Source of the DNA: Candidatus Kuenenia hertensis
Lineage (GTDB): Bacteria > Planctomycetota > Brocadiia > Brocadiales > Brocadiaceae
Direction of reading: 5' to 3'
Length of the DNA: 64,000 nucleotides
NCBI GenBank assembly: GCA_021646465.1
Contig: SOET01000007.1
Location: 1-64,000 of the forward strand
Positions 1 to 10,544 of the stretch are shown one piece after another. The notes beneath the pieces are model-generated. The model worked only from the letters and a program-made list of their open reading frames with translations. It did no database searches and was not told the origin of the DNA. The translations under genes and the position numbers were made by a program. Within the stretch, counting starts at the first letter, position 1. Each line of letters starts with the position of its first letter.

Positions 1-111
1 TTTATGTTTATTCTGTGGAAAGTACGTTGTTGACTGAAGTGTGACTTGCATTTGTCTGAGAGCGTTCCCGGTTTTTTTCGGTATACATTGCATACATAAT
101 TGGATTAATTT

Positions 112-918
112 TCAATGTAATACAAAAACAACAGCAACTTCCATACGAATATATGAACTACTTATCTCCTCAGGAATAGGCGGAAACGGAGAAGCTCTTT
201 TTACAGTATTAACCGCCTCGTCATCAAAGATTTTAGAGCCGGAAGAACGGGTTATGAAAATATTGCGACATGAACCTCTGGACAGAACCGTAAAACTTAA
301 ATAGACAATGCCTTCCATTCCTTGCTTTTTTGCCCAGTAGGGGTATTTTCTTGCGTCTTCGATTCTTTGCTTTACCATATCCTGATAGCGAAACATTGCC
401 TCCTGGGCAGGGTCGATTACTTCAATCTTTTCATTCCTCGGCTCTTTAGGAGGTTTTTCAGTCGTAATTTCTTCTGATTGAAGTTCAGGTTCTGGTTCAG
501 CCTCTTCAGGTTTTTCTGCCATCTTTTCAACTGGCTCTTCAGTGGGCTCTTCGGTTACAGCTTCTTCTGATTGAAGTTCTGATTCTGGTTTGGTTTCAAA
601 CTCCTTGGGTTTTTCTGCTATCTCTTCAACTGGCTCTTCATAGTGCTTTTCGGTTACTACTTCTTCTGATTGAAATTTATGTTTTGGCTCGGAATTGGTC
701 TCTTTCTGTATTTCTGCCGCCTCCTCAATTTTCTTTTTTTCTCCCATGATATCTATCTTTGGTAAAAGGGGCGGTTTTTCTATTTCCATCCTGACAGTGA
801 TTTCTTCAGGCTTCTTGATTTGTAATGGAGAAGGAGAAAATCCTGGCATACCTAACAAGAGGATGTGCCCTGTTAAGGAAATTATGAATGTTCCTATGAT
901 TATTTTATCATTGAACAT
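112..918 (-). CDS. tonB: TonB family energy-transducing protein
   Basis: 268 aa. The layout is that of TonB: an N-terminal membrane anchor (about residues 5-28), a long periplasmic spacer rich in Pro, Glu and Lys (about 35-165), and a C-terminal domain of about 90 residues. The C-terminal domain holds YPYWAKKQGMEG and a phase of beta strands typical of TonB_C. The spacer contains repeated blocks of the type ELQSEE-TEEP-EEPVE-AEKP, so part of it arose by internal duplication. It would carry proton-motive energy from ExbBD to the outer-membrane receptor encoded upstream in the same operon (10545-12530). It is the last gene of the minus-strand operon and overlaps exbD by 11 bases. Function is clear from architecture; the receptor partner is inferred from linkage. 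Confidence 0.9.
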   Translation of the reverse strand: MFNDKIIIGTFIISLTGHILLLGMPGFSPSPLQIKKPEEITVRMEIEKPPLLPKIDIMGEKKKIEEAAEIQKETNSEPKHKFQSEEVVTEKHYEEPVEEIAEKPKEFETKPESELQSEEAVTEEPTEEPVEKMAEKPEEAEPEPELQSEEITTEKPPKEPRNEKIEVIDPAQEAMFRYQDMVKQRIEDARKYPYWAKKQGMEGIVYLSFTVLSRGSCRNIFITRSSGSKIFDDEAVNTVKRASPFPPIPEEISSSYIRMEVAVVFVLH

Positions 919-1321
919 CTTCTTCTGCTTTGGTCGAAATTATTAATCCTTCTGCCTCTGCTTGTTTGGCTATATCCATTACTTTTACTGCCATGCCTAA
1001 ATCTATTCTTTCATCTGCTCTGATGGTAACACTTTTCTTTTTCGATTCCCTAACCATTGTTCTTAATTTATCCGGAAGGGCATCTATGGCTACTTTTTCA
1101 GTATTCAAATACAGATAATTATCTTCAGCAATAAAAATAGTGATATCTTTTTCCGGATGTAGTTTTGCTGTTGCAGCAGTGGGTAAAGTAATCTTTATCC
1201 CTGGTTGGGTAACAAAGTGAGCAGAGAGCATTAAAAACAGCAGCAAGAGAAAAATGACATCTATGAGAGGGGCAATATTTAATTGTGTTCCTACTTTTTT
1301 TCTTCCTTCGAATTCCATCAT
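908..1321 (-). CDS. exbD: ExbD/TolR family proton-channel subunit
   Basis: 137 aa, the usual ExbD length. A short cytoplasmic N-terminus (EFEGRKKVGTQLNIAPLIDV) leads into one membrane helix at about residues 16-38. This helix carries the Asp of the family (PLIDVIFLLLLFLML), which takes part in proton conduction. The rest is the periplasmic ExbD domain. It overlaps exbB by four bases (ATGA) and tonB by 11, so the three are translationally coupled. TolR is the alternative name, but the neighbouring TonB and receptor favour ExbD. Confidence 0.9.
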   Translation of the reverse strand: MMEFEGRKKVGTQLNIAPLIDVIFLLLLFLMLSAHFVTQPGIKITLPTAATAKLHPEKDITIFIAEDNYLYLNTEKVAIDALPDKLRTMVRESKKKSVTIRADERIDLGMAVKVMDIAKQAEAEGLIISTKAEEDVQ

Positions 1322-1911
1322 ATCTCCAAAAGTTCAGTTGCTGCATCTTTCATTAAACTGGCGATATCATCCACTTTTCCTTCAAAATAATGGTAAGCAA
1401 CCAAGGTCGGTATCGCTACAAATAAACCTGCGGCGGTAGTCAAAAGTGCTTCCCATATTCCGCCTGCCAGCACCGAAGCATCTACTCCTCCACCTAATTC
1501 CTGTATTTTCACAAAAGCTCCGATCATCCCGGTTACCGTTCCTAATAAACCTACAAAGGGAGCAATGTTGCCGATAATCGCAAGCACCCGTAAATTTTTA
1601 TCAAGCTGGCGAATAATTTTAGAACCAGCTCTTGAAATCAATTTTTCCTTTTCTTCTAATTTTCTATGACGGATGTGAATCCCAATTGCCAATATGTGGG
1701 CAACAGGCCCTGAAGTGTTCTCGCACAATTTTAGCGCCTCATCAGCCTTGCTTTCTTTTAGCAATGCCTTTACTTGTGAGATTATATTCGGAATTTTTAA
1801 CCTTGCCTGATAGAATCGCCAAAAGCGCTCCAGGATAACTGTGATTGAAACAATCGAGCACAAAAGAATCGGCCACATCAAAGGCCCGCCTTTTAAGAAA
1901 AAATCAAACAT
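1318..1911 (-). CDS. exbB: ExbB/TolQ/MotA family proton-channel subunit
   Basis: 197 aa. Three membrane helices are visible: near residues 8-25, in the segment around NIAPFVGLLGTVTGMIGAF, and in the segment LLTTAAGLFVAIPTLVAYHYF. The Gly-rich GLLGTVTGMI and the TTAAGL motif are hallmarks of the MotA/TolQ/ExbB family. With ExbD it forms the proton channel that drives TonB. It sits between the chelatase gene (16-base gap) and exbD (4-base overlap). Its position inside a chelatase/importer operon indicates a dedicated TonB system rather than a housekeeping Tol system. Confidence 0.9.
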   Translation of the reverse strand: MFDFFLKGGPLMWPILLCSIVSITVILERFWRFYQARLKIPNIISQVKALLKESKADEALKLCENTSGPVAHILAIGIHIRHRKLEEKEKLISRAGSKIIRQLDKNLRVLAIIGNIAPFVGLLGTVTGMIGAFVKIQELGGGVDASVLAGGIWEALLTTAAGLFVAIPTLVAYHYFEGKVDDIASLMKDAATELLEI

Positions 1912-1927
1912 TTACCACCTCCTTCAA

Positions 1928-3892
1928 CTACTTTATAGATTCTTTTACAAAATTGAAAATAGTTTCAACTTTTATGTCTTCTGCCTGGTAATACGCGGCT
2001 CCCAGTCCTTGAGAAAGTTCCTGTAATTTCCCCAAGCGTACAAAACCTGTTTCTGTATTGATGACTATTGATTTTATCCCTGAATGCTTTATGTCACCTG
2101 CAACCCGCATGGCTTCATCAAAAGGTTTAACATCTTTATTCATACTTATATTTGCCTTTCCATCAGAAATAATAACAAGAAGCAGCGCCGCTTTTTTATC
2201 TTTATTTAACTCCTTCCGCAATACTTCAAAACCCTTTAATAATCCTTTTGATAACGGGGTCTTGCCTCCTGTGGGAAGTACTTCCAGATGTTTTTTTGCC
2301 AATTCCACACTGGATGTAGGAGAAAGAAGAAGTTCTGCCTGATTACCTTTAAATGCTACTAATCCCACTTTGTCCCTTTTTTGATAGGCATCAATAAGCA
2401 AAGAGAGTATTGCTCCCTTTGTCTCAACCATACGCCTGTTTGCTCCCATTGAACCGGAAGAATCAACCACAAACATGATGGTATTTCCAATCTTCTTTTC
2501 TCTTACCTTCTGACGAATATCCTGAGGTTCTATTGCCAATGCGGTATTGCTATTCTTTCTGTGTATTTGATAAGGGGCAGAGGCGCGCAGTGTTGCGTCA
2601 AAAGCGAGATCATTTGTCTTGTCTTCGGGGAAGGTGCTTCCTACATAACGCCCCGATTTTGTTTCACTCCTGGCCTTACTTCTTCTGCCTGAACCTGAAT
2701 GTGTTGCATCTTCTCCGGATAAAGACATTTTCTTTATCGGGTGTGGTTCTCCGGTATCAAAGTTAGTTTCTGACTTACCATTGGGATTTTGTTCCTGAAT
2801 CTCAGGATTATGGGCTGTGGATTGTTGCTTCTCCTCCGGCCTCTCTTTTTGGGTTTGATTTTTGTGTTTTTGAATAGTTTCTTCCAGTTTTTCTTTATCG
2901 GCCTTTGGCTCCTGGAAGGGTTTACGTCTCATCCGGTGAAAAATAACTAATTCTGCAGCTTCTTTTACATCGTCCACCGTTATCTGTGACCTCTCGTGAT
3001 AGGCCGCAATTGTCTGGGCTACTTTCAGCATAAAAATGTCTGCCCGGTGTCCGTCAACATCCATTTCTGTTGTGATATCGCAAATAAGCCGTAAAATTTC
3101 AATCGTGTAGGTTTCTTTTGGAAATAACTCTTTTGCACGGACTATCAAATCCGATAATCTCGTCTCTTCAGGCTGCCACTTTATTTCAAAGCCCTGAGGG
3201 TCCTTTTCATATTCGATATACCGTTGGATCACTTCAATCCTCGCCTCCTTGTCGTCAATCCCTTCTACCTCCACGGATAAACCAAATCTGTCCAATAACT
3301 GCGGTCTAAGCTCACCTTCTTCAGGATTCATTGTACCAATCAAAATAAATCTGGCGGGATGAGAAAAGGAAACCCCTTCCCTTTCTACGGTATTTATCCC
3401 CATTGCCGCAGAATCCAGGAGTACATCTACCAAATGGTCATCCAGAAGATTTATCTCATCTACATATAATATTCCACGGTGTGCCGCGGCAAGAATTCCA
3501 GGTTCGAAAATCCTCTCTCCTTTTTTTATTGCATGTTCTATGTTTAAAGTACCGGCTACCCTGTCTTCGGTAGCGCCTAAGGGTAAATCTATAACCTGCA
3601 TTTTTCTCTTCACTATTGGTAATATTTCCCCATGAGAGAGCCGGGAGAAACATCCTTTACACATTTCTTTCTTCTGATGCGGATTGCAGTTAAAAGGACA
3701 ATCTTTTACTACTTCTATCTCCGGCAGAAGATTTGCCAGCGCCCTTGCAGCAGTTGATTTGGCGGTTCCTTTCTGACCGCGTATTAATACACCGCCCAAA
3801 TTTAGATTTATCGCGTTAAGGACAAGCGCTTTTTTCATTCGTTCCTGTCCGACTATTGCGGTAAACGGGAAAACTGTTCTCCTGTAAGTCAT
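1928..3892 (-). CDS. Chelatase AAA+/VWA subunit (ChlI-ChlD fusion)
   Basis: 654 aa. The N-terminal half is a ChlI/BchI-type AAA+ module: Walker A in [12 protein letters not shown] near residue 40, Walker B in [10 protein letters not shown], and arginine-finger/sensor segments such as [12 protein letters not shown] charged, low-complexity linker (about residues 330-430) leads to a C-terminal VWA domain with the MIDAS motif DSSGSMG near residue 475. This fused I-D form is known to serve Mg- or cobaltochelatases in place of separate I and D (or CobS/CobT) subunits. The next gene encodes CobN, 15 bases downstream, so it most likely powers metal insertion by CobN. A second, unrelated target cannot be excluded. 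Confidence 0.9.
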   Translation of the reverse strand: MTYRRTVFPFTAIVGQERMKKALVLNAINLNLGGVLIRGQKGTAKSTAARALANLLPEIEVVKDCPFNCNPHQKKEMCKGCFSRLSHGEILPIVKRKMQVIDLPLGATEDRVAGTLNIEHAIKKGERIFEPGILAAAHRGILYVDEINLLDDHLVDVLLDSAAMGINTVEREGVSFSHPARFILIGTMNPEEGELRPQLLDRFGLSVEVEGIDDKEARIEVIQRYIEYEKDPQGFEIKWQPEETRLSDLIVRAKELFPKETYTIEILRLICDITTEMDVDGHRADIFMLKVAQTIAAYHERSQITVDDVKEAAELVIFHRMRRKPFQEPKADKEKLEETIQKHKNQTQKERPEEKQQSTAHNPEIQEQNPNGKSETNFDTGEPHPIKKMSLSGEDATHSGSGRRSKARSETKSGRYVGSTFPEDKTNDLAFDATLRASAPYQIHRKNSNTALAIEPQDIRQKVREKKIGNTIMFVVDSSGSMGANRRMVETKGAILSLLIDAYQKRDKVGLVAFKGNQAELLLSPTSSVELAKKHLEVLPTGGKTPLSKGLLKGFEVLRKELNKDKKAALLLVIISDGKANISMNKDVKPFDEAMRVAGDIKHSGIKSIVINTETGFVRLGKLQELSQGLGAAYYQAEDIKVETIFNFVKESIK

Positions 3893-3907
3893 ATTTCTTA
3901 CCCCTCC

Positions 3908-6900
3908 CTATGATTCTTTATGAAATAATTTTTTTACTTCTTTCATCTTATCTTTCCAGTTATCAACATCCATTGAGTTCAAAACATCAATTGTTCCTCC
4001 CTGGAAATCGCCTTCCACATCACCCATTTTTTCTTCAAGCCAGCTCTCGATCTCAAGATAGGCGTCTTTCAACCCCTCCAATACTTCCGGATTAGCGTCC
4101 CAAAGTTTTCGCTGATGCGCCTCCAGGAGCCTCCTGCCTATCTCTTCCAAAGCCCAGGGGTTGTTTTCCTGAAAAAATTCCCGCATTTCCTTATCAAGGA
4201 TAAATGTGCCGGCAATATCGTCAAATATCCAGTCATCTACTTCATGTGTTGTCGCTTCCCAACCGTAAACCCTTCCAATTCTCTTTGAAATATCAGAAGC
4301 GCCCTTGTATCCGTGTTTTTTCATACCTTCAATCCATTTGGGATTTAAAAGTTTTGTCCGCACGACTCTCCTTACCTCATCCGCTAAATTATCCACTCTG
4401 ACGCGGAAAGGGTCCCTTGTATCACCGTAATAGTTTTTAACTTCCTTACCCGAAATGTGTTTTGCCGTAAGCGACATGCCCCCTTGCGTGGAAAAATAAC
4501 CGCAGCATCCAAAAAGGTCGTATTCGTCAGTGACACTTTTATTGAAAGTGAGATCAACGCTTTTAAGCTGATGCATAAAATGACTATGCATCTCTTTTCC
4601 CTGAATGCCTTTGCCATAAGCATGTCCATTCCAGTAGACGAAAATTTCGGACAGGTCTTTTTCTTCTTTCCACGCAGAGGCATAAATTGCTAAATTAACG
4701 CCTGAGCCGTATGTACCAGCCCTTGAGCCAAACATTCTCAGTGTTGCCTCCCGGAATGTGGAAGATTGGCCATCCATATCGAGAGTTTCTGTTTTTTCCA
4801 AAACATGTTTTCTTATAAAGTTATCTTCCGGGTTCTCGGGAAGTAATGCCACTGCCTGTATTGCTTCGTCAATAAAATCAACGCATTCGGGAAAACAATC
4901 CCTTGTTATGCCCGATAACCTGATCGTTACATCGATACGCGGGCGTCCCAGTTCCTTTAAAGGGATAATCTCGAAACCTTTTAATCTTCCGTTGGATTGC
5001 CATACAGGTCTAACCCCTACCAAAGACATAAGTTGTGCCATTTCTTCCCCATCCGCCCACATAATATCGGAAGAAAACCAAACCATGGCAAGATTCTCCG
5101 GGAATCTTCCCGTGTCCTGTTTGTATTTCCCGATTAAAGCAGAGGCTAATTTCTGTCCTACTTTCCACGCCGCTGGCGTAGGGATCTTCTTAGGGTCAAG
5201 AGAATAAAAATTTCTGCCTGTGGGAAGAACATCGGGCCTGCCTCGAGTGATCAACCCTGAAGGGCCCGGCTCGATAAAACCGGCTGACTTAGCATGGAAT
5301 AAAGAGCCCATTTCATCTGATGCATCTATACGTGCTGCGATATCCAGTACTTTTTCCCTGAGCAGGTAAAGGCTATCAATTGATTTGGTATTTTTCAGAC
5401 TGTCTCCTAAAATTTCATTTGCTGTGGACTCCAGCTCCTTTTTACCGTTATTTAAGAAATTCCTGATAAACTGCAAAGAAAAATTATCTACGTCTTCGAT
5501 AAGTTCGGAATACGTTTTTTTATGCATTCCGGAAAACCCCGAAGGGTTAGTGAGCGCCCAATCCATATTTTCACCCAATAGATCAAAGAGCAGCCTCCTT
5601 GAAGATGCTCCGTAGCCAAAATCGTATTTAACAACAGAATTAATAAATTCTATTTTCGCGTCAGCCTCAGGAATTTCTCCGAAGATATGCATACCATCAG
5701 GAATAAGCGTTGTCTTTACCCGTGTTAAAATATCATGTGTTTTTTTCATTACCAGTTCAAACGGAGTCTCATCGGTAATGGTAATTTCCCTATCGAGACT
5801 TGCCTCCTTTATCATGTTGGTAATCATGTGTTCTAACGTGTGCGCTCTCACCCGGTCAATATCCCTGGCCTGATTGTATTCTCCCAGCAACTTTGCCAGT
5901 TCTTCAAGCTTATCATAGAGGCCGCTTGAGGTCATCACGGCTTGCATATGATCAACCAGGACGGCATAGCTTCTGCGCTTGGCGATTGTTCCTTCAGGTG
6001 GATTATCAGCATTATAAATGTAGAGATGTGGCAACCGGCCAAGGGAAATATCAGGGTAGCATTCATCAGACAATGCTGTACTTTTGCCCGGTAAAAATTC
6101 TAAATTGCCATGCGTCCCGACATGAATAATAAGGTTGGCTTTAAAATCATTTTCTAAAAAATGATACGTGGCCAGATACTGATGCGGCGGTGGTATTTCG
6201 GGATCATGCAATATCTTACATGCCTTGCCGTCACAACGCGCTCCGGCGCAGCCACGTTTTGGCTGCACGCATACAACGGCATTGCCGAAATTCACACCAG
6301 TAACCAGAATTTTATCCTGGTACATCATTGCAGCGGGAACGCCGTCTTTTTCCTCTCCGGGAGGGTTGCCCCATGTACGGCAAAGGTTTTTCTGCACTTT
6401 TGCCGGAAAAGTTTCAAACCATTTTAAATATTTCTCTTTGCTGATAAAAGAAAGCACCCCGCCTTTTTTGACGATCTCATCCGTAGTCGTCCAGCGAAAT
6501 TCAGAGAGGGCTTTCCTCTCCATTATGGTGGTTATCAATTCTTTCCCGTCTTTGGGAGGATTAACAACGTATCCCCTTTTTTTCATTTCCTGCAAAATTC
6601 GGGCTACGCTTTCCAGTGTATCAAGATGTGCACCACAACCTACCGTCGCCTCCACCGAAGCGCATGGGTTATTATGTAAAATGAAGGCTACCTTTCTTTC
6701 ACGCGGCGGCGTATGCTTTAATTCAATCCAGTTTTTTACTCTGCTTACAAATCGTTCAATGCGTTCTTTTATCGGCCAGTATTGTTCGATAGAGGCTTCG
6801 CTTCCCTCATCGATAATCCTCCTTACAGCACCAATGATAATGGGCTCAATTACCCCCTGAAACTCGGGAATGGCCATCTGCCAGCCTACCGAACTGCCAA

Positions 6901-7789
6901 TTCCGAGATTGTCATCTCTCCATTCCTGTTCTGTCTTATAATAGGCTACAAGCGGATGAAAGACCGGTATATCCAGTTGTTTCAGAAATTCCACACCGCC
7001 TTGAATTCCGGTATGTTCGTGAATGGCTGTCTCGGGTGAAAGTATAGAAGACTGTAAATTAATTAAGGAGTCTATAGCCGGATGCCCATTGCCATCAAGA
7101 AAATACTCTTTCACTACCTCATAGCCCGGCCTGGAATTGAAATCGGTTTTACCGATGCTTTGTGAAAAGGCGGGGATAACATTGAGTCCGCTGCGCTCTA
7201 GCTCTTTAATTAACGCCCGTTCGATTTCCATGTTCTGGTTGATCCAGTAACAGCGGTAAAAGAGTATCCCCACGGTATGTCTCTCTTTATGAACATGCTC
7301 TCTGTCATAATCATTACGGTTTGTATAAACGCGGTTTGTATCGGGGTGCAGGATTCCCTCCCAGGGGAAGGACTGAGGTTGTTCCACAGTTAGATTTAAA
7401 CCCAACACTTTATTACCTATAAACCGGAGCATATGGGTAAAATTTTCCTCGCCGCCCAATGTCAGATACTCGTAACAGGTTTTTACTATGTCTGCACTGA
7501 CCGTAGAGTATTTAAAAAACACCGGATCCTGGCTCATGCAGATAACGGGCGTTGTCAGGCCGATTTCTTCTACATCCGGTTTTATCCTTTCCCAGACCTC
7601 ACTGTTGCCGAGATAAAGCAAAACTACATTACATTCCCGCAAAGCAAGGAGGCTCTTTTCTGCCTCTTGCGGATCTTCTAATTGGTGCACGGAAAAGGCG
7701 GTTAATGTCAGAATGCCGTTAAGCCCTCTGGCAGCATGAGCCAAACAGTTTAAAATTGTCCCTCCCCACACAATTGCCCCTATCTTCAT
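3908..7789 (-). CDS. cobN: CobN-type cobaltochelatase large subunit
   Basis: 1293 aa, full length for the CobN/ChlH/BchH family. Recognisable segments include VGTHGNLEFLPGK with its conserved His, and the C-terminal stretch with GCCGYFSTQGGM, GDTRDPFRVRV and the EVKNYYG region. In the aerobic B12 pathway CobN holds the tetrapyrrole while an AAA+/VWA complex drives cobalt insertion. The ChlI-ChlD fusion that could do this lies immediately downstream. No other corrin-ring biosynthesis gene is present here. The gene sits in a TonB/receptor/ABC operon, an arrangement also known for the CobN-like HmuS proteins of haem-uptake loci. Its substrate could therefore be an imported tetrapyrrole rather than a newly made corrin. 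Confidence 0.9.
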   Translation of the reverse strand: MKIGAIVWGGTILNCLAHAARGLNGILTLTAFSVHQLEDPQEAEKSLLALRECNVVLLYLGNSEVWERIKPDVEEIGLTTPVICMSQDPVFFKYSTVSADIVKTCYEYLTLGGEENFTHMLRFIGNKVLGLNLTVEQPQSFPWEGILHPDTNRVYTNRNDYDREHVHKERHTVGILFYRCYWINQNMEIERALIKELERSGLNVIPAFSQSIGKTDFNSRPGYEVVKEYFLDGNGHPAIDSLINLQSSILSPETAIHEHTGIQGGVEFLKQLDIPVFHPLVAYYKTEQEWRDDNLGIGSSVGWQMAIPEFQGVIEPIIIGAVRRIIDEGSEASIEQYWPIKERIERFVSRVKNWIELKHTPPRERKVAFILHNNPCASVEATVGCGAHLDTLESVARILQEMKKRGYVVNPPKDGKELITTIMERKALSEFRWTTTDEIVKKGGVLSFISKEKYLKWFETFPAKVQKNLCRTWGNPPGEEKDGVPAAMMYQDKILVTGVNFGNAVVCVQPKRGCAGARCDGKACKILHDPEIPPPHQYLATYHFLENDFKANLIIHVGTHGNLEFLPGKSTALSDECYPDISLGRLPHLYIYNADNPPEGTIAKRRSYAVLVDHMQAVMTSSGLYDKLEELAKLLGEYNQARDIDRVRAHTLEHMITNMIKEASLDREITITDETPFELVMKKTHDILTRVKTTLIPDGMHIFGEIPEADAKIEFINSVVKYDFGYGASSRRLLFDLLGENMDWALTNPSGFSGMHKKTYSELIEDVDNFSLQFIRNFLNNGKKELESTANEILGDSLKNTKSIDSLYLLREKVLDIAARIDASDEMGSLFHAKSAGFIEPGPSGLITRGRPDVLPTGRNFYSLDPKKIPTPAAWKVGQKLASALIGKYKQDTGRFPENLAMVWFSSDIMWADGEEMAQLMSLVGVRPVWQSNGRLKGFEIIPLKELGRPRIDVTIRLSGITRDCFPECVDFIDEAIQAVALLPENPEDNFIRKHVLEKTETLDMDGQSSTFREATLRMFGSRAGTYGSGVNLAIYASAWKEEKDLSEIFVYWNGHAYGKGIQGKEMHSHFMHQLKSVDLTFNKSVTDEYDLFGCCGYFSTQGGMSLTAKHISGKEVKNYYGDTRDPFRVRVDNLADEVRRVVRTKLLNPKWIEGMKKHGYKGASDISKRIGRVYGWEATTHEVDDWIFDDIAGTFILDKEMREFFQENNPWALEEIGRRLLEAHQRKLWDANPEVLEGLKDAYLEIESWLEEKMGDVEGDFQGGTIDVLNSMDVDNWKDKMKEVKKLFHKES

Positions 7790-7856
7790 AAAAAATTCTC
7801 CTTCAAATCAGAAATAAAAAGACTGCAAGATCGGCTGAATAAAAGTATCTTCCAGA

Positions 7857-8642
7857 TCAATTACCTGTCCTGGAAACAGGAATAATGGTAAGCATGCCTG
7901 TAATTTTACTTGTGATTATCTCAGCATCTATTTTATAAACTTCTTTTATGCAGGCAGAATCTAACACATCCGGCGGACTACCCGCTCTGTGGATTTTGCC
8001 TTCTTTCAAAACCAATAGCGTGTCCGAATATCGGGCTGCAAGGTTGAGGTCGTGAGAAACCATGATCACAATAAATCCCTTCCGTTCGGTCAGTGTTTTC
8101 AATAGTTCAAGAAAATCCAACTGGTGATGTATATCCAGATGGAGAGTTGGTTCATCAAGCAACAAAACACGAGGTTCCTGCGCCAGAGCCCTGGCGATAA
8201 TTACCTTTTGATACTCACCTCCGCTCAGCTCTGTAACCAGTTTTGAAGAGAGATGTTCAATCCCGCATAATTGCAAACAGTTTCGAACTATATCAAAGTC
8301 TGTTGCTGATTCTCTGTTAAAACGGCCTACATGGGGAAATCTTCCCATAAGAACTGTTTCCAAGACAGTAAAAGCAAATCGATGAATCGAATTTTGAGGA
8401 ACTACCCCCATCAGTTTTGCTATATCTTTCTGCCGGAATGAGCATATATTTTTGTCATCAAGTAGTACTGTCCCGGTTTTTGGTTTTAAGGTGTTATTAA
8501 GGCATCTGATCAGCGTTGTTTTTCCTGAACCATTAGGGCCGATAATGCCAAGTATCTCACCTTTTCTTGCCTCAAAAGTAATGCCATCCAGCACACAATC
8601 GCTGTCATAAACAAACCTTATATTCTTTACTTTTAATATCAT
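7857..8642 (-). CDS. ABC transporter ATP-binding protein, BtuD/FhuC/HmuV type
   Basis: 261 aa. Walker A GPNGSGKTT, Q-loop (VVPQNS), ABC signature LSGGEYQKV, Walker B VLLLDEPT and H-loop SHDLN are all present. The closest general match is the ATPase of iron-siderophore, haem and cobalamin importers. It lies four bases after the permease gene, and the binding protein precedes that, giving a complete BtuFCD-type importer. A 67-base gap separates it from cobN downstream. Substrate (cobalamin, haem or another chelate) cannot be decided from the ATPase alone. Confidence 0.92.
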   Translation of the reverse strand: MILKVKNIRFVYDSDCVLDGITFEARKGEILGIIGPNGSGKTTLIRCLNNTLKPKTGTVLLDDKNICSFRQKDIAKLMGVVPQNSIHRFAFTVLETVLMGRFPHVGRFNRESATDFDIVRNCLQLCGIEHLSSKLVTELSGGEYQKVIIARALAQEPRVLLLDEPTLHLDIHHQLDFLELLKTLTERKGFIVIMVSHDLNLAARYSDTLLVLKEGKIHRAGSPPDVLDSACIKEVYKIDAEIITSKITGMLTIIPVSRTGN

Positions 8643-8646
8643 CAGA

Positions 8647-9687
8647 CTACAGTCCCAACTGTTTTTTTCTTCCTCGCAAAAGAATCAAAAAGAACGGTAC
8701 CCCCAAAATGGCAGTAATGATTCCTACGGGTAATTCTGAGGGGGTTATAATCGTCCGCGCTAATGTATCGGTCCAAACCAAAAATATTGCACCCCCTAAA
8801 AAAGAAGCGGGCATAAGAACCCGGTGGTCAGGCCCTGCCAATATCCTCATACTATGGGGAATAATAAGCCCCACAAACCCGATGATTCCGCAAGCCGCCA
8901 CTGCAGTTGCCGTTACCAGAGAAGAAAGAACCAGAACAATTCTCCTCACATTTTCTACGTCAACTCCTAAATTCTTCGCCTCTTCTTCTCCGGTAAGTAA
9001 AATGTTTAAATCACGTGCAAAGCATAAAAGCCCTGTGCTTCCAAAAACCGCCAAAGGCAGAACCGTGAATACCTTATTCCAGTTGCCATCCCATAATCCC
9101 CCCATGAGCCAGAATACGATTTGCCGTAACTCCCTTTCCCCGGCCACATATTGCGTAAAAGAAACAAGTGCCGAAAAAAAGATTGATACCGCAATTCCCG
9201 CCAGGAGAAGCACTCCAACAGGAACTGTGTTTTTTACTTTTGCAAGATGATAAACTAAAAAGGCGCTGGAGACAGAAAACAAAAATGCCGAAGGCCCTAT
9301 CCACGCAGAACCTAGTCCAAGAATTATCACCAAAGAAGCGCCAAAAGCACTGCTTGAAGCAATACCGGTAACGTAAGGCGAAGCCATCGGATTCCTGAAC
9401 AAACCCTGCATTGCGCATCCGGCAATTCCCAGCACTGCGCCTACAAGAGCGCTTAATATTATTCTGGGAAGTCTTACATTAAAAATTATTACCTCATAGT
9501 TGCCCGGCCAATCCGCTCGTATTCCAAAAATTTTGAATATAATTAACTTTGCTATTAAACACGGCGGTATTTGAGTTGTACCTATTGCCAGAGCAGAAAC
9601 TGCACTTAAAACCAGCACAATCCCCATAATCAAAAGTATGAGACCATGTTTAAACTTTCTTGCAGACCGGAATTCTTCGCATCTCAT
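8647..9687 (-). CDS. FecCD/BtuC-type ABC permease
   Basis: About 346 aa from the chosen start, with roughly ten hydrophobic helices, as in the FecCD family. Family landmarks include VRLPRIILSALVGA, GIAGCAMQGLFRNPMASP, GEEEAKNLGV and the GFVGLIIPH segment, which contacts the ATPase. I place the start at 9687: the ATG there overlaps the stop of the binding-protein gene as ATGA, which fits coupled translation. An upstream in-frame ATG at 9714 would lie inside the preceding gene. It moves the substrate handed over by the BtuF-type protein across the inner membrane. Confidence 0.92.
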   Translation of the reverse strand: MRCEEFRSARKFKHGLILLIMGIVLVLSAVSALAIGTTQIPPCLIAKLIIFKIFGIRADWPGNYEVIIFNVRLPRIILSALVGAVLGIAGCAMQGLFRNPMASPYVTGIASSSAFGASLVIILGLGSAWIGPSAFLFSVSSAFLVYHLAKVKNTVPVGVLLLAGIAVSIFFSALVSFTQYVAGERELRQIVFWLMGGLWDGNWNKVFTVLPLAVFGSTGLLCFARDLNILLTGEEEAKNLGVDVENVRRIVLVLSSLVTATAVAACGIIGFVGLIIPHSMRILAGPDHRVLMPASFLGGAIFLVWTDTLARTIITPSELPVGIITAILGVPFFLILLRGRKKQLGL

Positions 9688-10541
9688 TCTCCGAATGCCT
9701 CCGGATGGAACCACCGTGCGTATTGTTCCAAACCATTAATGCATTTAGGCGTATAATTTGTGTACATAGTGGGGCTGATAAATATCTTATTGTTTCTGAC
9801 TGCTTTTATTTTCTGCCAGCCATCTCTTTTTTTTACTTCTTCCGGGGGCACACCGTATTCTTCCAGTAGTATAATATCAGGATTCATTTCGATTATGCGC
9901 TCGATGCTTAATAACGGAAAGGTAATGGGTTCGTCTTTCGCTAAATTAATTCCTCCGGCCATGGTAATTAAATCATGTGTGAGTGAACCCGGCGCTCTTG
10001 TACGGCCAATTGCACCTGATTCAAAATATACTAAAGGCCGGGTATTCACCTTTCTCAGTTTTTCCTGAATGTCATCTATTCGCTTTTGCATTTTTTGCAC
10101 CAGTTGAGAGGCTTGCGATTCCATAGCAACCACTTTACCGATTTCCGTGACAAGCCGTATCACCTCATTCAGGTTACATGTCTCTACAACAAATACATTG
10201 ACGTCCTTTTCCTTGAGCACTTCAGCGTCAGAATTTGAAGCAAAGACAATATCCGGTTTTAAACTGAGCACCGCCTCAATATTGATATTCCCGAATTGCC
10301 TGCCTACATGTGGTTTTTTCTTTACTTCCTCCGGATTGCTGAACGTACTATTGACGCCTGCTATCTTGTCTTCCAAGCCAAGCTCAATAAGTATCTGAGT
10401 TGCCGCAACTGTTAATGATACAATCCTTTCTATATTTCCAGATGCGGGAACATCACGTTTTTCTTTTGTCAAATGAGAGACAAAATATGAAATGCAATAA
10501 ACAAAAAATATAAACAGAATAAACATAAACCACTTCTTCAT
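9684..10541 (-). CDS. Periplasmic substrate-binding protein, BtuF type
   Basis: 285 aa. An N-terminal hydrophobic segment (about residues 4-20) acts as signal or membrane anchor; no lipobox is seen. Two lobes of the helical-backbone binding-protein fold follow. The family start ERIVSLTVAATQILIELG and the motif KPDIVFAS are typical of BtuF/FhuD/HmuT proteins. It lies between the receptor gene (3-base gap) and the permease (ATGA overlap), so ligand passes from the TonB-dependent receptor to this protein to the BtuCD-like transporter. The linked CobN favours a corrinoid or other tetrapyrrole ligand; a metal-siderophore is the alternative. Confidence 0.88.
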   Translation of the reverse strand: MKKWFMFILFIFFVYCISYFVSHLTKEKRDVPASGNIERIVSLTVAATQILIELGLEDKIAGVNSTFSNPEEVKKKPHVGRQFGNINIEAVLSLKPDIVFASNSDAEVLKEKDVNVFVVETCNLNEVIRLVTEIGKVVAMESQASQLVQKMQKRIDDIQEKLRKVNTRPLVYFESGAIGRTRAPGSLTHDLITMAGGINLAKDEPITFPLLSIERIIEMNPDIILLEEYGVPPEEVKKRDGWQKIKAVRNNKIFISPTMYTNYTPKCINGLEQYARWFHPEAFGE

Positions 10542-10544
10542 TTT

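Noticed and set aside
4758-6860. Plus-strand frames of 149 and 211 residues opposite cobN
   Set aside because: They are antisense to a full-length conserved gene and show no domain.
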